64,000 nucleotides of DNA from contig NZ_PRKW01000001.1 in NCBI RefSeq assembly GCF_002927275.1, forward strand, positions 558,001-622,000, in the 5' to 3' direction. The notes under the pieces were generated by a model. It searched no databases. It saw only the letters and a list, made by a program, of their open reading frames with translations, and was not told where the DNA came from. Of the stretch, positions 47,127 to 54,371 are shown piece by piece. Position 1 is the stretch's first letter, and the number at the start of each line of letters is the position of its first letter. Source of the DNA: Arthrobacter pityocampae (GTDB lineage: Bacteria > Actinomycetota > Actinomycetes > Actinomycetales > Micrococcaceae). Position numbers and translations under genes: made by a program.

Positions 47127-47564
47127 ATGGTGCACGACAGCAAGACCTCGACCAGCAACTACGACCGATCCACACGTGAGCACAGCGAAGGGGCCGTCGG
47201 CGTGACCGTTCTCGCGGGCACGCTGATGATCATGACCGGCATCTTCCACGCCTTCCAGGGCTTCGTCGCACTCCTGAACGACACGTTCTACATCGTGTTG
47301 CCCGAGTACGTGCTCCAGTTCGACATCACCACGTGGGGCTGGATCCACCTCATCCTCGGCGTCCTCGTGGCGCTCGCCGGTGGTGCGCTGTTCCGGGGGG
47401 CCGTCTGGGCCAGGACCGTCGCCGTCATCATGGCGTGTGTCAGCATGATCCTGAGCTTCGCGTGGATGCCCTTCTACCCGCTGTGGAGCCTCACGATCAT
47501 CGCCCTCGACGTCTTCATCATCTGGGCGGTCACCGTGCACGGACGCGACATCGTCGCCGACTGA
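47127..47564 (+). CDS. Four-helix membrane protein, DUF7144-like
   Basis: A 145-residue protein. After a polar start, four hydrophobic helices follow: GVTVLAGTLMIMTGIFHAFQGF, WGWIHLILGVLVALAGGALF, VAVIMACVSMILSFAW and PLWSLTIIALDVFIIWAV. The pattern and the motif YVLQFDITTWGWIHL match a widespread actinobacterial small membrane family (DUF7144) of unknown role. The ATG follows GGGAGTA. The 291 bp upstream contain no gene that I can support. A strong hairpin follows the gene. Confidence 0.83.
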   Translation: MVHDSKTSTSNYDRSTREHSEGAVGVTVLAGTLMIMTGIFHAFQGFVALLNDTFYIVLPEYVLQFDITTWGWIHLILGVLVALAGGALFRGAVWARTVAVIMACVSMILSFAWMPFYPLWSLTIIALDVFIIWAVTVHGRDIVAD

Positions 47565-47569
47565 GCAAC

Positions 47570-47608
47570 CCGGGCTGCCCTGGTGAGATCTTCGCCGGGG
47601 CAGCCCGG
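47570..47608 (+). terminator. Terminator after the DUF7144-like gene
   Basis: CCGGGCTGCCC (47570-47580) and GGGCAGCCCGG (47598-47608) pair perfectly over 11 bp with a 17-base loop, beginning five bases past the stop codon. Confidence 0.65.
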
Positions 47609-47681
47609 CCTGCCCGGCATCCCGGTCACTCATCCCAGGCGTCCTCCCACGCCATCCTCCGACCCGAGAGGCGCACCCCAG

Positions 47682-49082
47682 ATGCATGTCACAGAAACCC
47701 GGGACCAGGAAGTCGCACGGCTGTCGGCGGAGGTCGCCCGACTCCGGTCCCAACTCGACGCCTCGTCGGACGAGGCCCCACCGCCCGCAGCCGCGCGGCG
47801 GTCCGGACGCGGCCGGGGTCGTGCGTTCCTCGCCGTGGTGCTGATCCTGCTCGGGGCACTCCTCGCCCCGCTCGCCGTCGTCGCGGCATGGACGAAGGCC
47901 GAGGTCACGAACACCGACCAGTTCGTCGCCACCGTGTCACCGCTCATCGACGATCCTGCCTTCCAGTCCTACCTGGTCGACGAGATCACGACGACAATCA
48001 ACGACAGCGTCGACATCCCGACGATCACCTCCGACCTCTTCGACGGCATCGCGACGCTCGACCTGCCGCCCAGGGCCGCCGAGGCGCTCCAGCTGCTCGA
48101 GCAGCCGGCCGTGCAGGGCGCCGAGTCCCTGATCACGTCGACGACCGAGCAGCTCATCGCCTCGGACGCCTTCGACCAGGTGTGGGACCAGGCTCTGCGG
48201 AGCAGCCACAGCGGGTTGAATGCCGCTCTCAGCGGTGACACCTCCGGGGCGGTCGTGATCAGCGACTCGGGCGAAGTGGGTATCCAGCTCGGGCCCATCA
48301 TCGCGGCCGTCAAACAGCAGCTGACGGCCCAGGGTCTCACGCTGGCCGACCGCATCCCCGAGGTGGACCGCACGATCGTCGTTGCGCAGTCCGACGAACT
48401 CGGCCAGGCCCGCACCGCCTACCAGGCCATCGACGTGCTCGGCTTCGTCCTCCCCTGGATCAGTATCGGGCTGCTCGCCGCCGGTGTCCTCGTTGCGCGG
48501 AGGAAGGCACGGGCGCTGATCTGGGCCGGTATCGCCCTGGCGCTGGGCATGGTGTTCCTGGCCCTCGGGGTGGCCATCGGACGCATCGCCGCGGTCGATG
48601 CCCTCTCGCCCCAGTACATGCCCTCCAGCACGGCCCAGGCGATCTACGACACCCTCGTGCCCCTGCTCTACTCGACGGCCCTCGCCGTCGGGGTCGCGGG
48701 TGTGACGACCGCCGTCGTCGCCTATCTCGCGGGGCCGTTCGACGGCGCCCTCGCGGTGCGTCGCCTCACGGTCGACACCGCCCGGCGAACACGGGCGGCT
48801 GCGGAGGGCAACGGGGTCACCACCGGCCGGTTCGGCGAGTTCCTCTACCGCGCGCGCCGGTACATCCGGATCGCGATCGCCGTCGTCGGCGCCGCGATCG
48901 TGCTGCTGGTGCGGCCGCTGACGCCCGGTGTGACCCTCTGGACGGCGTTCGGCGCGCTGATCGCCATCCTGCTGCTGGAACTGCTGCAGCGGCCGCCTGC
49001 CGTGGAGGTCGACGTGCGGGTCGACGGTGCGCCCGTCGGCGGCGGGGCCGCTCCGCCGCCAAGGGATACCGAGCGTGTTTGA
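47682..49082 (+). CDS. Multi-pass membrane protein of unknown function
   Basis: A 466-residue protein. It has a short coiled coil near the start (EVARLSAEVARLRSQLD), a membrane helix at about 48-68 and an extracytoplasmic region of about 180 residues. That region includes ADKAEVTNTDQF-like sequence and SSHSGLNAAL. Three or four C-terminal helices follow (LGFVLPWISIGLLAAGVLVA, LIWAGIALALGMVFLALGVA, LLYSTALAVGVAGVTTAVVA, YIRIAIAVVGAAIVLLV). I recognise it only as a common actinobacterial integral membrane family. It overlaps the DUF1622 gene by eight bases, so the two are probably coupled. Confidence 0.8.
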   Translation: MHVTETRDQEVARLSAEVARLRSQLDASSDEAPPPAAARRSGRGRGRAFLAVVLILLGALLAPLAVVAAWTKAEVTNTDQFVATVSPLIDDPAFQSYLVDEITTTINDSVDIPTITSDLFDGIATLDLPPRAAEALQLLEQPAVQGAESLITSTTEQLIASDAFDQVWDQALRSSHSGLNAALSGDTSGAVVISDSGEVGIQLGPIIAAVKQQLTAQGLTLADRIPEVDRTIVVAQSDELGQARTAYQAIDVLGFVLPWISIGLLAAGVLVARRKARALIWAGIALALGMVFLALGVAIGRIAAVDALSPQYMPSSTAQAIYDTLVPLLYSTALAVGVAGVTTAVVAYLAGPFDGALAVRRLTVDTARRTRAAAEGNGVTTGRFGEFLYRARRYIRIAIAVVGAAIVLLVRPLTPGVTLWTAFGALIAILLLELLQRPPAVEVDVRVDGAPVGGGAAPPPRDTERV

Positions 49083-49452
49083 GGAGATCGTCTCCGGCTG
49101 GGTGCTCGCCATCGAGATCGTCGGCGCGCTGATCATGATCCTCGGCGCCGGCTTCGCCCTCGTGGCCGCGGTACCGACGATGCGGCGAGCGGACACCCGC
49201 GGGACGACGTACGAGCGGTTGCGACGGACCGTGGGCCGCGCGATCCTGCTCGGGCTGGAGGTACTCATCATCGCGGACATCATCCGGACCATCCTCGTGG
49301 ACCAGACCCCGCAGAGCGTCGTGGTCCTCGGCGGCATCGTCGCGATCCGGATCGCGCTCAGCTTCTCGCTGGAGGTGGAGATCGACGGCGTGTGGCCCTG
49401 GGCGAAGTGGCGCGTGGCGGATACTCCTCCTCAGGACTCGCAGGGAGAATGA
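49075..49452 (+). CDS. DUF1622 small membrane protein
   Basis: A 125-residue protein with three hydrophobic helices: WVLAIEIVGALIMILGAGFALVAAV, AILLGLEVLIIADIIRTIL and VVVLGGIVAIRIALSFSLEVEI. The motif LLGLEVLIIADIIRT is typical of DUF1622, whose function is unknown. I chose the GTG at 49075 because AAGGG lies about ten bases upstream and it gives the family's short N-terminus, placing the start inside the end of the preceding gene. It converges on the AmaP-like gene with only 40 bp between stops. Confidence 0.85.
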   Translation: MFEEIVSGWVLAIEIVGALIMILGAGFALVAAVPTMRRADTRGTTYERLRRTVGRAILLGLEVLIIADIIRTILVDQTPQSVVVLGGIVAIRIALSFSLEVEIDGVWPWAKWRVADTPPQDSQGE

Positions 49453-49492
49453 CCACCCTCCGATCGTCGGTGCTCAGAAGACGGTCTGATCC

Positions 49493-50113
49493 TCAGAGGA
49501 CGGCAGTCTTGTCCTCGCGCTGCCGGTTTCCGACGGTGATCAGGACAGCGAGGTTCCGCAGCGGGGTCTCCAGGGCCGTTTCGAGGTCGGCTGCCACCTG
49601 GGTGTGGACGAGGTACAGCAGGGCTTGCAGGTCCGCGCGGTCGTCGACGCGGACGGTGAGGTTCAGATCCGGTTCGGTGGCGCTTCCCCTGAGCAGCGCG
49701 TCTGCTCCGGTGACTCCGGGGAGTCGCAGTACATGGTTCTCCACGGCTTCGGAGAGGACTTTGGGCTCGCACCGGGTGTAGCCGGCAGCTCCTACATCGG
49801 AATGCAGCCGGAAGGTGCGGGCAGGATGCCGGCGCGGGACCTGGGCGAATAGCCACAGCAGGGCCAGGAATCCGACGACCACGGCGAGCGCGGTCAGGAC
49901 AAGGGGCGCCGCCCCGGTGCCGAAGACGTCTCGGAGTCCCGCCGGAACCACGCTGTCGGTGGGTTGCGCGGGGGTGAATCGGGCGTTCAGAGAATTGGTG
50001 ACGGTGGCAGCAGCGCCACTGGCCAGCAGGAGCCCGGCCGCGCCAAGGAGGAGGACCAGGAGCCCGATGATGGCCAGCCATGTGCGGTTGAGGCGTCCGG
50101 CGGTGTCCCTCAT
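49493..50113 (-). CDS. amaP: AmaP-like alkaline-shock membrane anchor
   Basis: A 206-residue protein with two membrane helices (about 11-33, LAIIGLLVLLLGAAGLLLA; and about 72-92, LVLTALAVVVGFLALLWLF). A cytosolic domain follows: VLSEAVENHVLRLPGVTGADALL, PDLNLTVRVDDRADL and LAVLITVG. This is the plan of AmaP, which anchors Asp23 to the membrane in Gram-positive bacteria. The soluble part itself has the helix-PGV-strand pattern of Asp23 domains. It is the last gene of the minus-strand Asp23 set, 66 bp after the DUF6286-like gene. Confidence 0.82.
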   Translation of the reverse strand: MRDTAGRLNRTWLAIIGLLVLLLGAAGLLLASGAAATVTNSLNARFTPAQPTDSVVPAGLRDVFGTGAAPLVLTALAVVVGFLALLWLFAQVPRRHPARTFRLHSDVGAAGYTRCEPKVLSEAVENHVLRLPGVTGADALLRGSATEPDLNLTVRVDDRADLQALLYLVHTQVAADLETALETPLRNLAVLITVGNRQREDKTAVL

Positions 50114-50179
50114 GACGTCCTTCTTCCGTTGAATACCGTTGGTGGGTGGCGGGTCGGTCGGACATCGCTCATGAGTGCA

Positions 50180-50761
50180 TCAGTCGTGAGTGGTGCCGAC
50201 TCGTACCCTGACGACGGGTTTCGGCGTGATCCCGAGATCGTTCATCTTGGTGTCGAGGGATTCTTCGAGGCGATTGCCGAGGTCGCCTGCATCATGCAGT
50301 GGTGTGTGGACACTGACCTCCAGCCGCTTGGCGCCGATCCTCACCGAGCTGCGGTCGACTCCGTCGGTGCGATCGACGAGCGCTGCGGCGATCTTGCCGA
50401 GCCCGCGGCGGGTGAGGACCGCTTCGGAGTGGCCTGCCCGACGATCCTTCGGCTCGTTCAGTCGAACGGTGCTGTGCTGCCCCGGCAGCAGCGCTGCCAG
50501 CAGCAGGATCAGTCCGAGCAGGGTCGCGATGAGCGCTGCGGTGATGACGGTCGGGCTGTTCCACGTGAGGGAAGCGGCGGCTTCGCGTCCTGAGCGCAGA
50601 AAGTTCGGCCACGCGCCGGTCGTGAATCGGGTGATCCCGATCCACGCTCCGGCTACCGCAGCCGAGAGAAGGACCAGCGCTGTCAGCGTCGCGGGTAAGG
50701 AGCGGCTCGACCGTCGGTGCAATGACCGAGCCGTACCGGCTGCGGTGGCGGAGCGGCTCAT
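50180..50761 (-). CDS. DUF6286-like membrane protein of the Asp23 cluster
   Basis: A 193-residue protein with two membrane helices (about 24-44 and 73-93) separated by a short loop (TGAWPNFLRSGREAAASL). A cytosolic domain follows (about 110-193) reading VLTRRGLGKIAAALVDRTDGVDRSSV, RLEVSVHTPL and PVVRVRVG. This is again an Asp23-like strand-helix-strand pattern. The DUF6286 assignment is from context and layout and is moderately sure. Its start overlaps the preceding Asp23 gene by four bases (50758-50761). It probably helps tether Asp23 proteins to the membrane. Confidence 0.78.
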   Translation of the reverse strand: MSRSATAAGTARSLHRRSSRSLPATLTALVLLSAAVAGAWIGITRFTTGAWPNFLRSGREAAASLTWNSPTVITAALIATLLGLILLLAALLPGQHSTVRLNEPKDRRAGHSEAVLTRRGLGKIAAALVDRTDGVDRSSVRIGAKRLEVSVHTPLHDAGDLGNRLEESLDTKMNDLGITPKPVVRVRVGTTHD

Positions 50762-51228
50762 GCGAGCTCCCTTCGGCCCTGGCTCCTCGTGACGTCGGCG
50801 AGGGTGTCGATGTCGATGTCGATCTGCCGGACGTCGAGTCCGCAGATCCTGGAGACCTCCCCACGGACCCGCTCACGCAACAGCTCGGTGGTTCGCCGCA
50901 GCGGTGCCGGGTAGGTGATGCCGACCTTGAGGCGGAGGGACGCGATGAGCCCGTTGAGCTGCACGTCGACCTTCGGCCGCGCCGTGTCGCTGTGGCGGGC
51001 GCCGAGGCCGAGGAAACCGCCGGAGGGTCCGCTGACGCCCGGAACGTTCGAGGCCGCGTTGCTCGCCACTTTCTCGATCGCTCGCTCCGCGATGACCAGG
51101 GTTCCCCGTGTCGACGGATCGGAACCGGTCGAACCCGGCGAGTCGGGAGAGCGCAGGGTGGAGTGGTGCGTCCGGGTGTGCCTGGCGGAGTCCTCCGTCG
51201 ATGCCTTCCCTTCGCTGATGTCCCCCAT
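50758..51228 (-). CDS. Asp23/Gls24 envelope stress protein (copy 2)
   Basis: A 156-residue soluble protein. After a disordered Ser/Thr/His-rich start, the Asp23 domain runs from about residue 42 to 150: TRGTLVIAERAIEKVASNAASNVPGV, VDVQLNGLIASLRLKVGITYPAPL, LLRERVRGEVSRICGLDVRQIDIDI. ATG 51228 is chosen because AGGTGAG lies just upstream. A GTG at 51237 would overlap the previous gene's stop as GTGA but lacks a ribosome-binding site. Members coat the inner face of the membrane under alkaline or cell-wall stress. Cotranscribed with the 60-residue membrane protein and the DUF6286-like gene. Confidence 0.92.
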   Translation of the reverse strand: MGDISEGKASTEDSARHTRTHHSTLRSPDSPGSTGSDPSTRGTLVIAERAIEKVASNAASNVPGVSGPSGGFLGLGARHSDTARPKVDVQLNGLIASLRLKVGITYPAPLRRTTELLRERVRGEVSRICGLDVRQIDIDIDTLADVTRSQGRRELA

Positions 51229-51233
51229 GTCGC

Positions 51234-51416
51234 TCACCTGCGGGTGGTGGAGCGTCCGGTCAATGCTCCGAGGTCGAGTTTGCCGTCGATGATTCGGGCG
51301 ACGATCAGTCCGACGGCGCCGAAGAACGCGACGACGACGAACTCGTAGAAACCACCGAATGCCGCAGCCCATCCCAGGACGAGGCCGGCCAGCAGGCCCA
51401 CAGCTGTTGTGCTCAT
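51234..51416 (-). CDS. Small two-helix membrane protein of the Asp23 cluster
   Basis: A 60-residue protein with two tightly packed hydrophobic helices (VGLLAGLVLGWAAAFGGF and YEFVVVAFFGAVGLIVARII) and a basic tail (TGRSTTRR). This is the layout of the DUF2273-type proteins that recur between asp23 and amaP genes. It probably offers a further membrane contact. The stop lies five bases before the ATG chosen for the next Asp23 gene, so they are coupled. It is 164 bp downstream of the first asp23 gene. Confidence 0.85.
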   Translation of the reverse strand: MSTTAVGLLAGLVLGWAAAFGGFYEFVVVAFFGAVGLIVARIIDGKLDLGALTGRSTTRR

Positions 51417-51580
51417 AATCGGATGCCTTTCCGTACAGTGCCCTCTACGGGCGCATTCACACGAGGTCCGCTGCCCGGAGGGCAGCGATGGGAGGGATCC
51501 GCGGGAGTCCCCCTACGTCCGGCTCCGGGGCCACCACCGGCACGACGGCGCGGTCCTGGCGCCGGATGGCAACTCGGGTC

Positions 51581-52102
51581 CTACTGCAGAGCGGTGTGGG
51601 CGGGCTCATCCGTGTCGCGGTCCTCATCGTCGGGGAGGTGCACATCGGTGACGTTGATGTTGACCTCGAGGACCTGCAGGCCGGTTGCTTCCTCGACGGT
51701 GGAGATGACGTTGCGGCGGATCATCTGGCTGACCTCGACGATGGACGCGCCGTACTCGACGATGATGCTGAGGTCGATTGCTGCCTGACGCTCACCCTTT
51801 TCGACGGTGACCCCGCCACTGACATTCGTCCGTGATCCGGGGATACGCTCGGAGATGCTGCTGAACGCGCGTTGGCTTGCACTGCCCATGGCGTAGACGC
51901 CCGGAACTTCGCGAGTAGCGATGCCGGCGATCTTCTGCACGACGGTCTCGTTGATGGTGGTGTTGCCCTGTCGGGTCTGCAGCGGGCCCACCGGCTGCGC
52001 CGACTCGGTTTCACGGGACTGCTCCGCCTGACGTGTCTGCTCCTCGCCGGTGTTGGGGACGATTGCTGCCCTGCGTGCTGCGGTGCTCTGATCCTCTGCC
52101 AT
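51581..52102 (-). CDS. Asp23/Gls24 envelope stress protein (copy 1)
   Basis: A 173-residue protein. The first ~45 residues are disordered and Gln/Glu/Thr-rich. The Asp23 domain (about 46-160) reads GNTTINETVVQKIAGIATREVPGVYAMG, VSGGVTVEKGERQAAIDLSIIVEYG, VSQMIRRNVISTVEEATGLQVLEVNINVTDVHLP, a textbook family pattern. The C-terminus is acidic. The ATG at 52102 has the strong site AGGAGGATCG upstream. It is the first gene of the minus-strand set and divergent from the ECF sigma gene. Confidence 0.95.
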   Translation of the reverse strand: MAEDQSTAARRAAIVPNTGEEQTRQAEQSRETESAQPVGPLQTRQGNTTINETVVQKIAGIATREVPGVYAMGSASQRAFSSISERIPGSRTNVSGGVTVEKGERQAAIDLSIIVEYGASIVEVSQMIRRNVISTVEEATGLQVLEVNINVTDVHLPDDEDRDTDEPAHTALQ

Positions 52103-52406
52103 GTGAATCGATCCTCCTGTGTGAGGTGGTGATGTCCTACACCCTTAATGACACCGGCCACCCCGAATCGTCACGTCCACAACGCACCTATTTTGGCTCG
52201 GTCCGCCTCCATACCAGCTGACGGACCGCCCGTCCTCACCCGGAGAGCATGAACTGTCCGACACCGAGTGAGCGCCATCAGCACGCAGCGGAATTCGCCG
52301 TTCGGATGACTGTTCGCCGCGCATTGCTCCCCCTATGCTGAGCACCACGCCGACAGGCCGCAACTGCAGGGACCGACTGCAGTGTTGGGGGAAGGGGGCG
52401 CAGACC
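52103..52406. other. Divergent intergenic region between asp23 and the ECF sigma gene
   Basis: This 304-bp region has no gene I can support. It holds the aggagg ribosome-binding site of asp23, an AT-rich patch near 52185-52196 (ACCTATTTTGG) that may include the asp23 promoter, and the candidate ECF promoter near 52290. No clear shared operator was seen. Confidence 0.6.
52290..52314 (+). promoter_or_regulatory. Candidate ECF-type promoter upstream of the sigma gene
   Basis: GGAAT (52290-52294) and GTT (52312-52314) are 17 bp apart. The redox-stress sigma factors SigR/SigH use GGAAT and GTT with an 18-19 bp gap, so this is a near match. It could mark autoregulation by the adjacent ECF sigma. 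Confidence 0.4.
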
Positions 52407-53192
52407 ATGGCATCCGACCGGACTGCCTCCCAGCCGGAATCATCACGGGGATATGCCCCGGCCTCCGGACCGGAGTCCGAACGGGGCGCCGGGCCGCGCG
52501 CTGGATCCGTGCAGTGCACGTCCCGTGCGGCGCCTGCTATCGGGGCGCCCGGGCATCAGGCAGGAGCAGGACCGGCACTGCATGATCTCGACCAGGCCAC
52601 GATCGTCGCCCGAGCGCAGAACGGGGACGTCTCCGCGTTCGAATGGCTACTCTCCGCCCATGAAGGCGGAGTCTTCCGGCTGGCTCTGAGGATGCTCGGT
52701 GATCGTGCGGAAGCCGAGGACATAGTGCAGGAGACGTTCATCGCCGCCCGGCGGAGCCTCCCGGACCTTGCCGCCCCGCAGTCGTTCATTCCCTGGCTCT
52801 ACCGTGTAGCCACGAACAAGTGCTTCAACCTGCTTCGCAGCCGCAGACGCCACCCGGCCCACCCCGACGCCTTCGACGACGGATCCGTGCCCGCTGGCTC
52901 GCACGACGCTTTCGCGTGGGGAGAGGCCGACCCCCGACACCAGGGGGATACCTGCGGTGGACTCTGCCAGGACCCGGCGTTGCGCTACGAGGCGGAAGCG
53001 CAGATGCGGGCCCTCACCGGCCTGCTCCAGGCAGTCCCCGCCGGACCTCGTGCCTGCTGGCTGCTGCGCGACGTCCACGAGTTCTCCTACACCGAGATCG
53101 CGACGATCGTGCACCTACCGGAGAGCACGGTTCGAGGGCGCATCGCACGGGCCAGACGGATTCTCGCAGAAGGGATGCAATCATGGCGATGA
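52407..53192 (+). CDS. ECF RNA polymerase sigma factor linked to Asp23 genes
   Basis: A 261-residue sigma factor. The first ~65 residues are low-complexity. Region 2 spans about 70-150 (FEWLLSAHEGGVFRLALRMLGD, AEDIVQETFIAARRS, FIPWLYRVATNKCFNLLRSRRR). Region 4 follows at about 190-258 (LLQAVPAGPRACWLLRDVHEFSYTEIATIVHLPESTVRGRIARARRIL). Between them is a longer than usual linker. The ATG at 52407 follows a GGAAGGGGG run. Its stop overlaps the start of a ZAS/Asp23 fusion gene by ten bases, the usual arrangement for sigma and anti-sigma. Its promoter specificity is unknown. Confidence 0.9.
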   Translation: MASDRTASQPESSRGYAPASGPESERGAGPRAGSVQCTSRAAPAIGAPGHQAGAGPALHDLDQATIVARAQNGDVSAFEWLLSAHEGGVFRLALRMLGDRAEAEDIVQETFIAARRSLPDLAAPQSFIPWLYRVATNKCFNLLRSRRRHPAHPDAFDDGSVPAGSHDAFAWGEADPRHQGDTCGGLCQDPALRYEAEAQMRALTGLLQAVPAGPRACWLLRDVHEFSYTEIATIVHLPESTVRGRIARARRILAEGMQSWR

Positions 53193-53785
53193 ACGGGGGG
53201 AAGCCTCGACTGGGGTGCGGACGGCTCATCGATGATGTCTGGGCATCCATCGACCAGCCGGCCACCATTCACGAACGTTCCTGCCGGGACTGTCAGAGCG
53301 CACGCGCCGCCCTCGACCACCTCGAAGCAGTGACCAGGTCCATGCGCGAGCGTGACCGCGGCGACGCAGCCCAGCGACCAAGCAGTCGCGTGCGCGAGGC
53401 GATCATGGCGGTCGCCCGGGCAGAGGTCCGACGCAGCCGGCGTGTCCCCCTTGCCACGACGCCTCTGGGGACCATCGACATCAGCGAGCAGGCACTCAAC
53501 GACTTGATCCGCTTCGCTGCGTCCACCCTGCCCGGCGTCCGCGCTCGTCGATGCACTGTTCTCCGCAGCCCGACACCGCAGTCCTCACCAGGAGGTCCGT
53601 CATCAGCGGGCGTCGTCGATGGCGGGGACGTGCGCATCACGCTCACCGTTGCGCTTTCCTCGCAGGTGAGGATACCCGCCACCATGACCCTGCTACGCGA
53701 ACGGGTCGGCACTATCGTGCAGGCCCAGACGGCGATCACCATGCAACAGATCGACATCGGCGTGGAGGATCTCTATGACGCGTGA
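53183..53785 (+). CDS. ZAS-type anti-sigma module fused to an Asp23-like domain
   Basis: A 200-residue protein. Near the N-terminus Cys12, His30, Cys34 and Cys37 reproduce the zinc anti-sigma ligand set (an upstream Cys, then His-x3-Cys-x2-Cys, here HERSCRDC), as in RsrA. A basic linker (about 45-90) leads to an Asp23-like domain (about 93-198): LGTIDISEQALNDLIRFAASTLPGVRA, DVRITLTVALSSQVRIPATM and MQQIDIGVEDL. There is no membrane helix. It overlaps the ECF sigma stop by ten bases and the next Asp23-like start by eleven. The anti-sigma role is inferred from ligand spacing and context. Confidence 0.82.
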   Translation: MAMNGGKPRLGCGRLIDDVWASIDQPATIHERSCRDCQSARAALDHLEAVTRSMRERDRGDAAQRPSSRVREAIMAVARAEVRRSRRVPLATTPLGTIDISEQALNDLIRFAASTLPGVRARRCTVLRSPTPQSSPGGPSSAGVVDGGDVRITLTVALSSQVRIPATMTLLRERVGTIVQAQTAITMQQIDIGVEDLYDA

Positions 53786-54176
53786 GCAGCCCTTCGACGC
53801 GCGGATCGTCGACCTCGACTCCATCGCCGACACTCTCAGCACCACGCTCGGCAACCACCCGGGCGTCATCCGCCTGGAACCGACCCTGCGCAGTACCATG
53901 ACGCGCTGGAAGGTCGCATCGGTCGGACACCTCCACCGGAACCTCCGGCACGGCACCCCATCCCCGACCGTCGCCATCCGCGATGGGCTGGTTCTCTCCT
54001 TCACCGGCAATGTCCTCACCCTGCACATGGACCTGGCAACGAGCATCTCGAACCCGGCGCTCGGCCTGGCCCGCGAAACGCAGGAAGTCGCTGCCGAGGT
54101 CATCCGGGCGAGCGGACTGTCGGTCGGCCACATCGACGTCACCATCCTCGCCATCGAAGGCGCCCCGGCCTCCTGA
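53775..54176 (+). CDS. Divergent Asp23-like protein
   Basis: A 133-residue soluble protein. It keeps the Asp23 order of helix, PGV turn, strands, helix and strand: DSIADTLSTTLGNHPGVIRLEP, VLTLHMDLATSISNP, ARETQEVAAEVIRASGLSVGHIDVTILAIE. It is too diverged to call by a family motif. The ATG overlaps the fusion gene by eleven bases, making it the third member of the plus-strand set. No membrane helix or signal is present. It is followed by a strong bidirectional hairpin. Confidence 0.75.
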   Translation: MTREQPFDARIVDLDSIADTLSTTLGNHPGVIRLEPTLRSTMTRWKVASVGHLHRNLRHGTPSPTVAIRDGLVLSFTGNVLTLHMDLATSISNPALGLARETQEVAAEVIRASGLSVGHIDVTILAIEGAPAS

Positions 54177-54189
54177 CCCGGAAAAGCAA

Positions 54190-54223
54190 GAAGTCCGGCC
54201 CACCAGGTGGTGGACCGGACTTC
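54190..54223. terminator. Bidirectional hairpin between the Asp23 set and tRNA-fMet
   Basis: Arms 54190-54204 (GAAGTCCGGCCCACC) and 54209-54223 (GGTGGACCGGACTTC) pair over 15 positions with one mismatch and a four-base loop. On the minus strand it is followed by TTGCTTTT, giving a proper terminator for the tRNA; on the plus strand TCTTTCG follows. Confidence 0.85.
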
Positions 54224-54230
54224 TCTTTCG

Positions 54231-54304
54231 TTGCGGGGACAGGATTTGAACCTGTGACCTCTGGGTTATGAGCCCAGCGAGCTACCGAACTGCTCCACCC
54301 CGCG
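54231..54304 (-). tRNA. Initiator tRNA-fMet (CAT anticodon)
   Basis: A 74-nt cloverleaf reading CGCGGGGTGGAGCAGTTCGG from the 5' end, with loop CTCATAA. Three features mark it as the initiator: the C1 x A72 mismatch (CGCGGGG against CCCCGCA), three consecutive G:C pairs in the anticodon stem (GGG..CCC) and a T-arm GGTTCAAATCC. The 3' CCA is not encoded (the following bases are CGA). It is transcribed toward the convergent Asp23-like gene and terminated by the hairpin beyond its end. Confidence 0.97.
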
Positions 54305-54371
54305 GCGTGTAACTAACGTTACCGGCCGCGGGGTGGAGAAGCAAATCGAGCGGCTGCCCGGGGTGGTCCGG

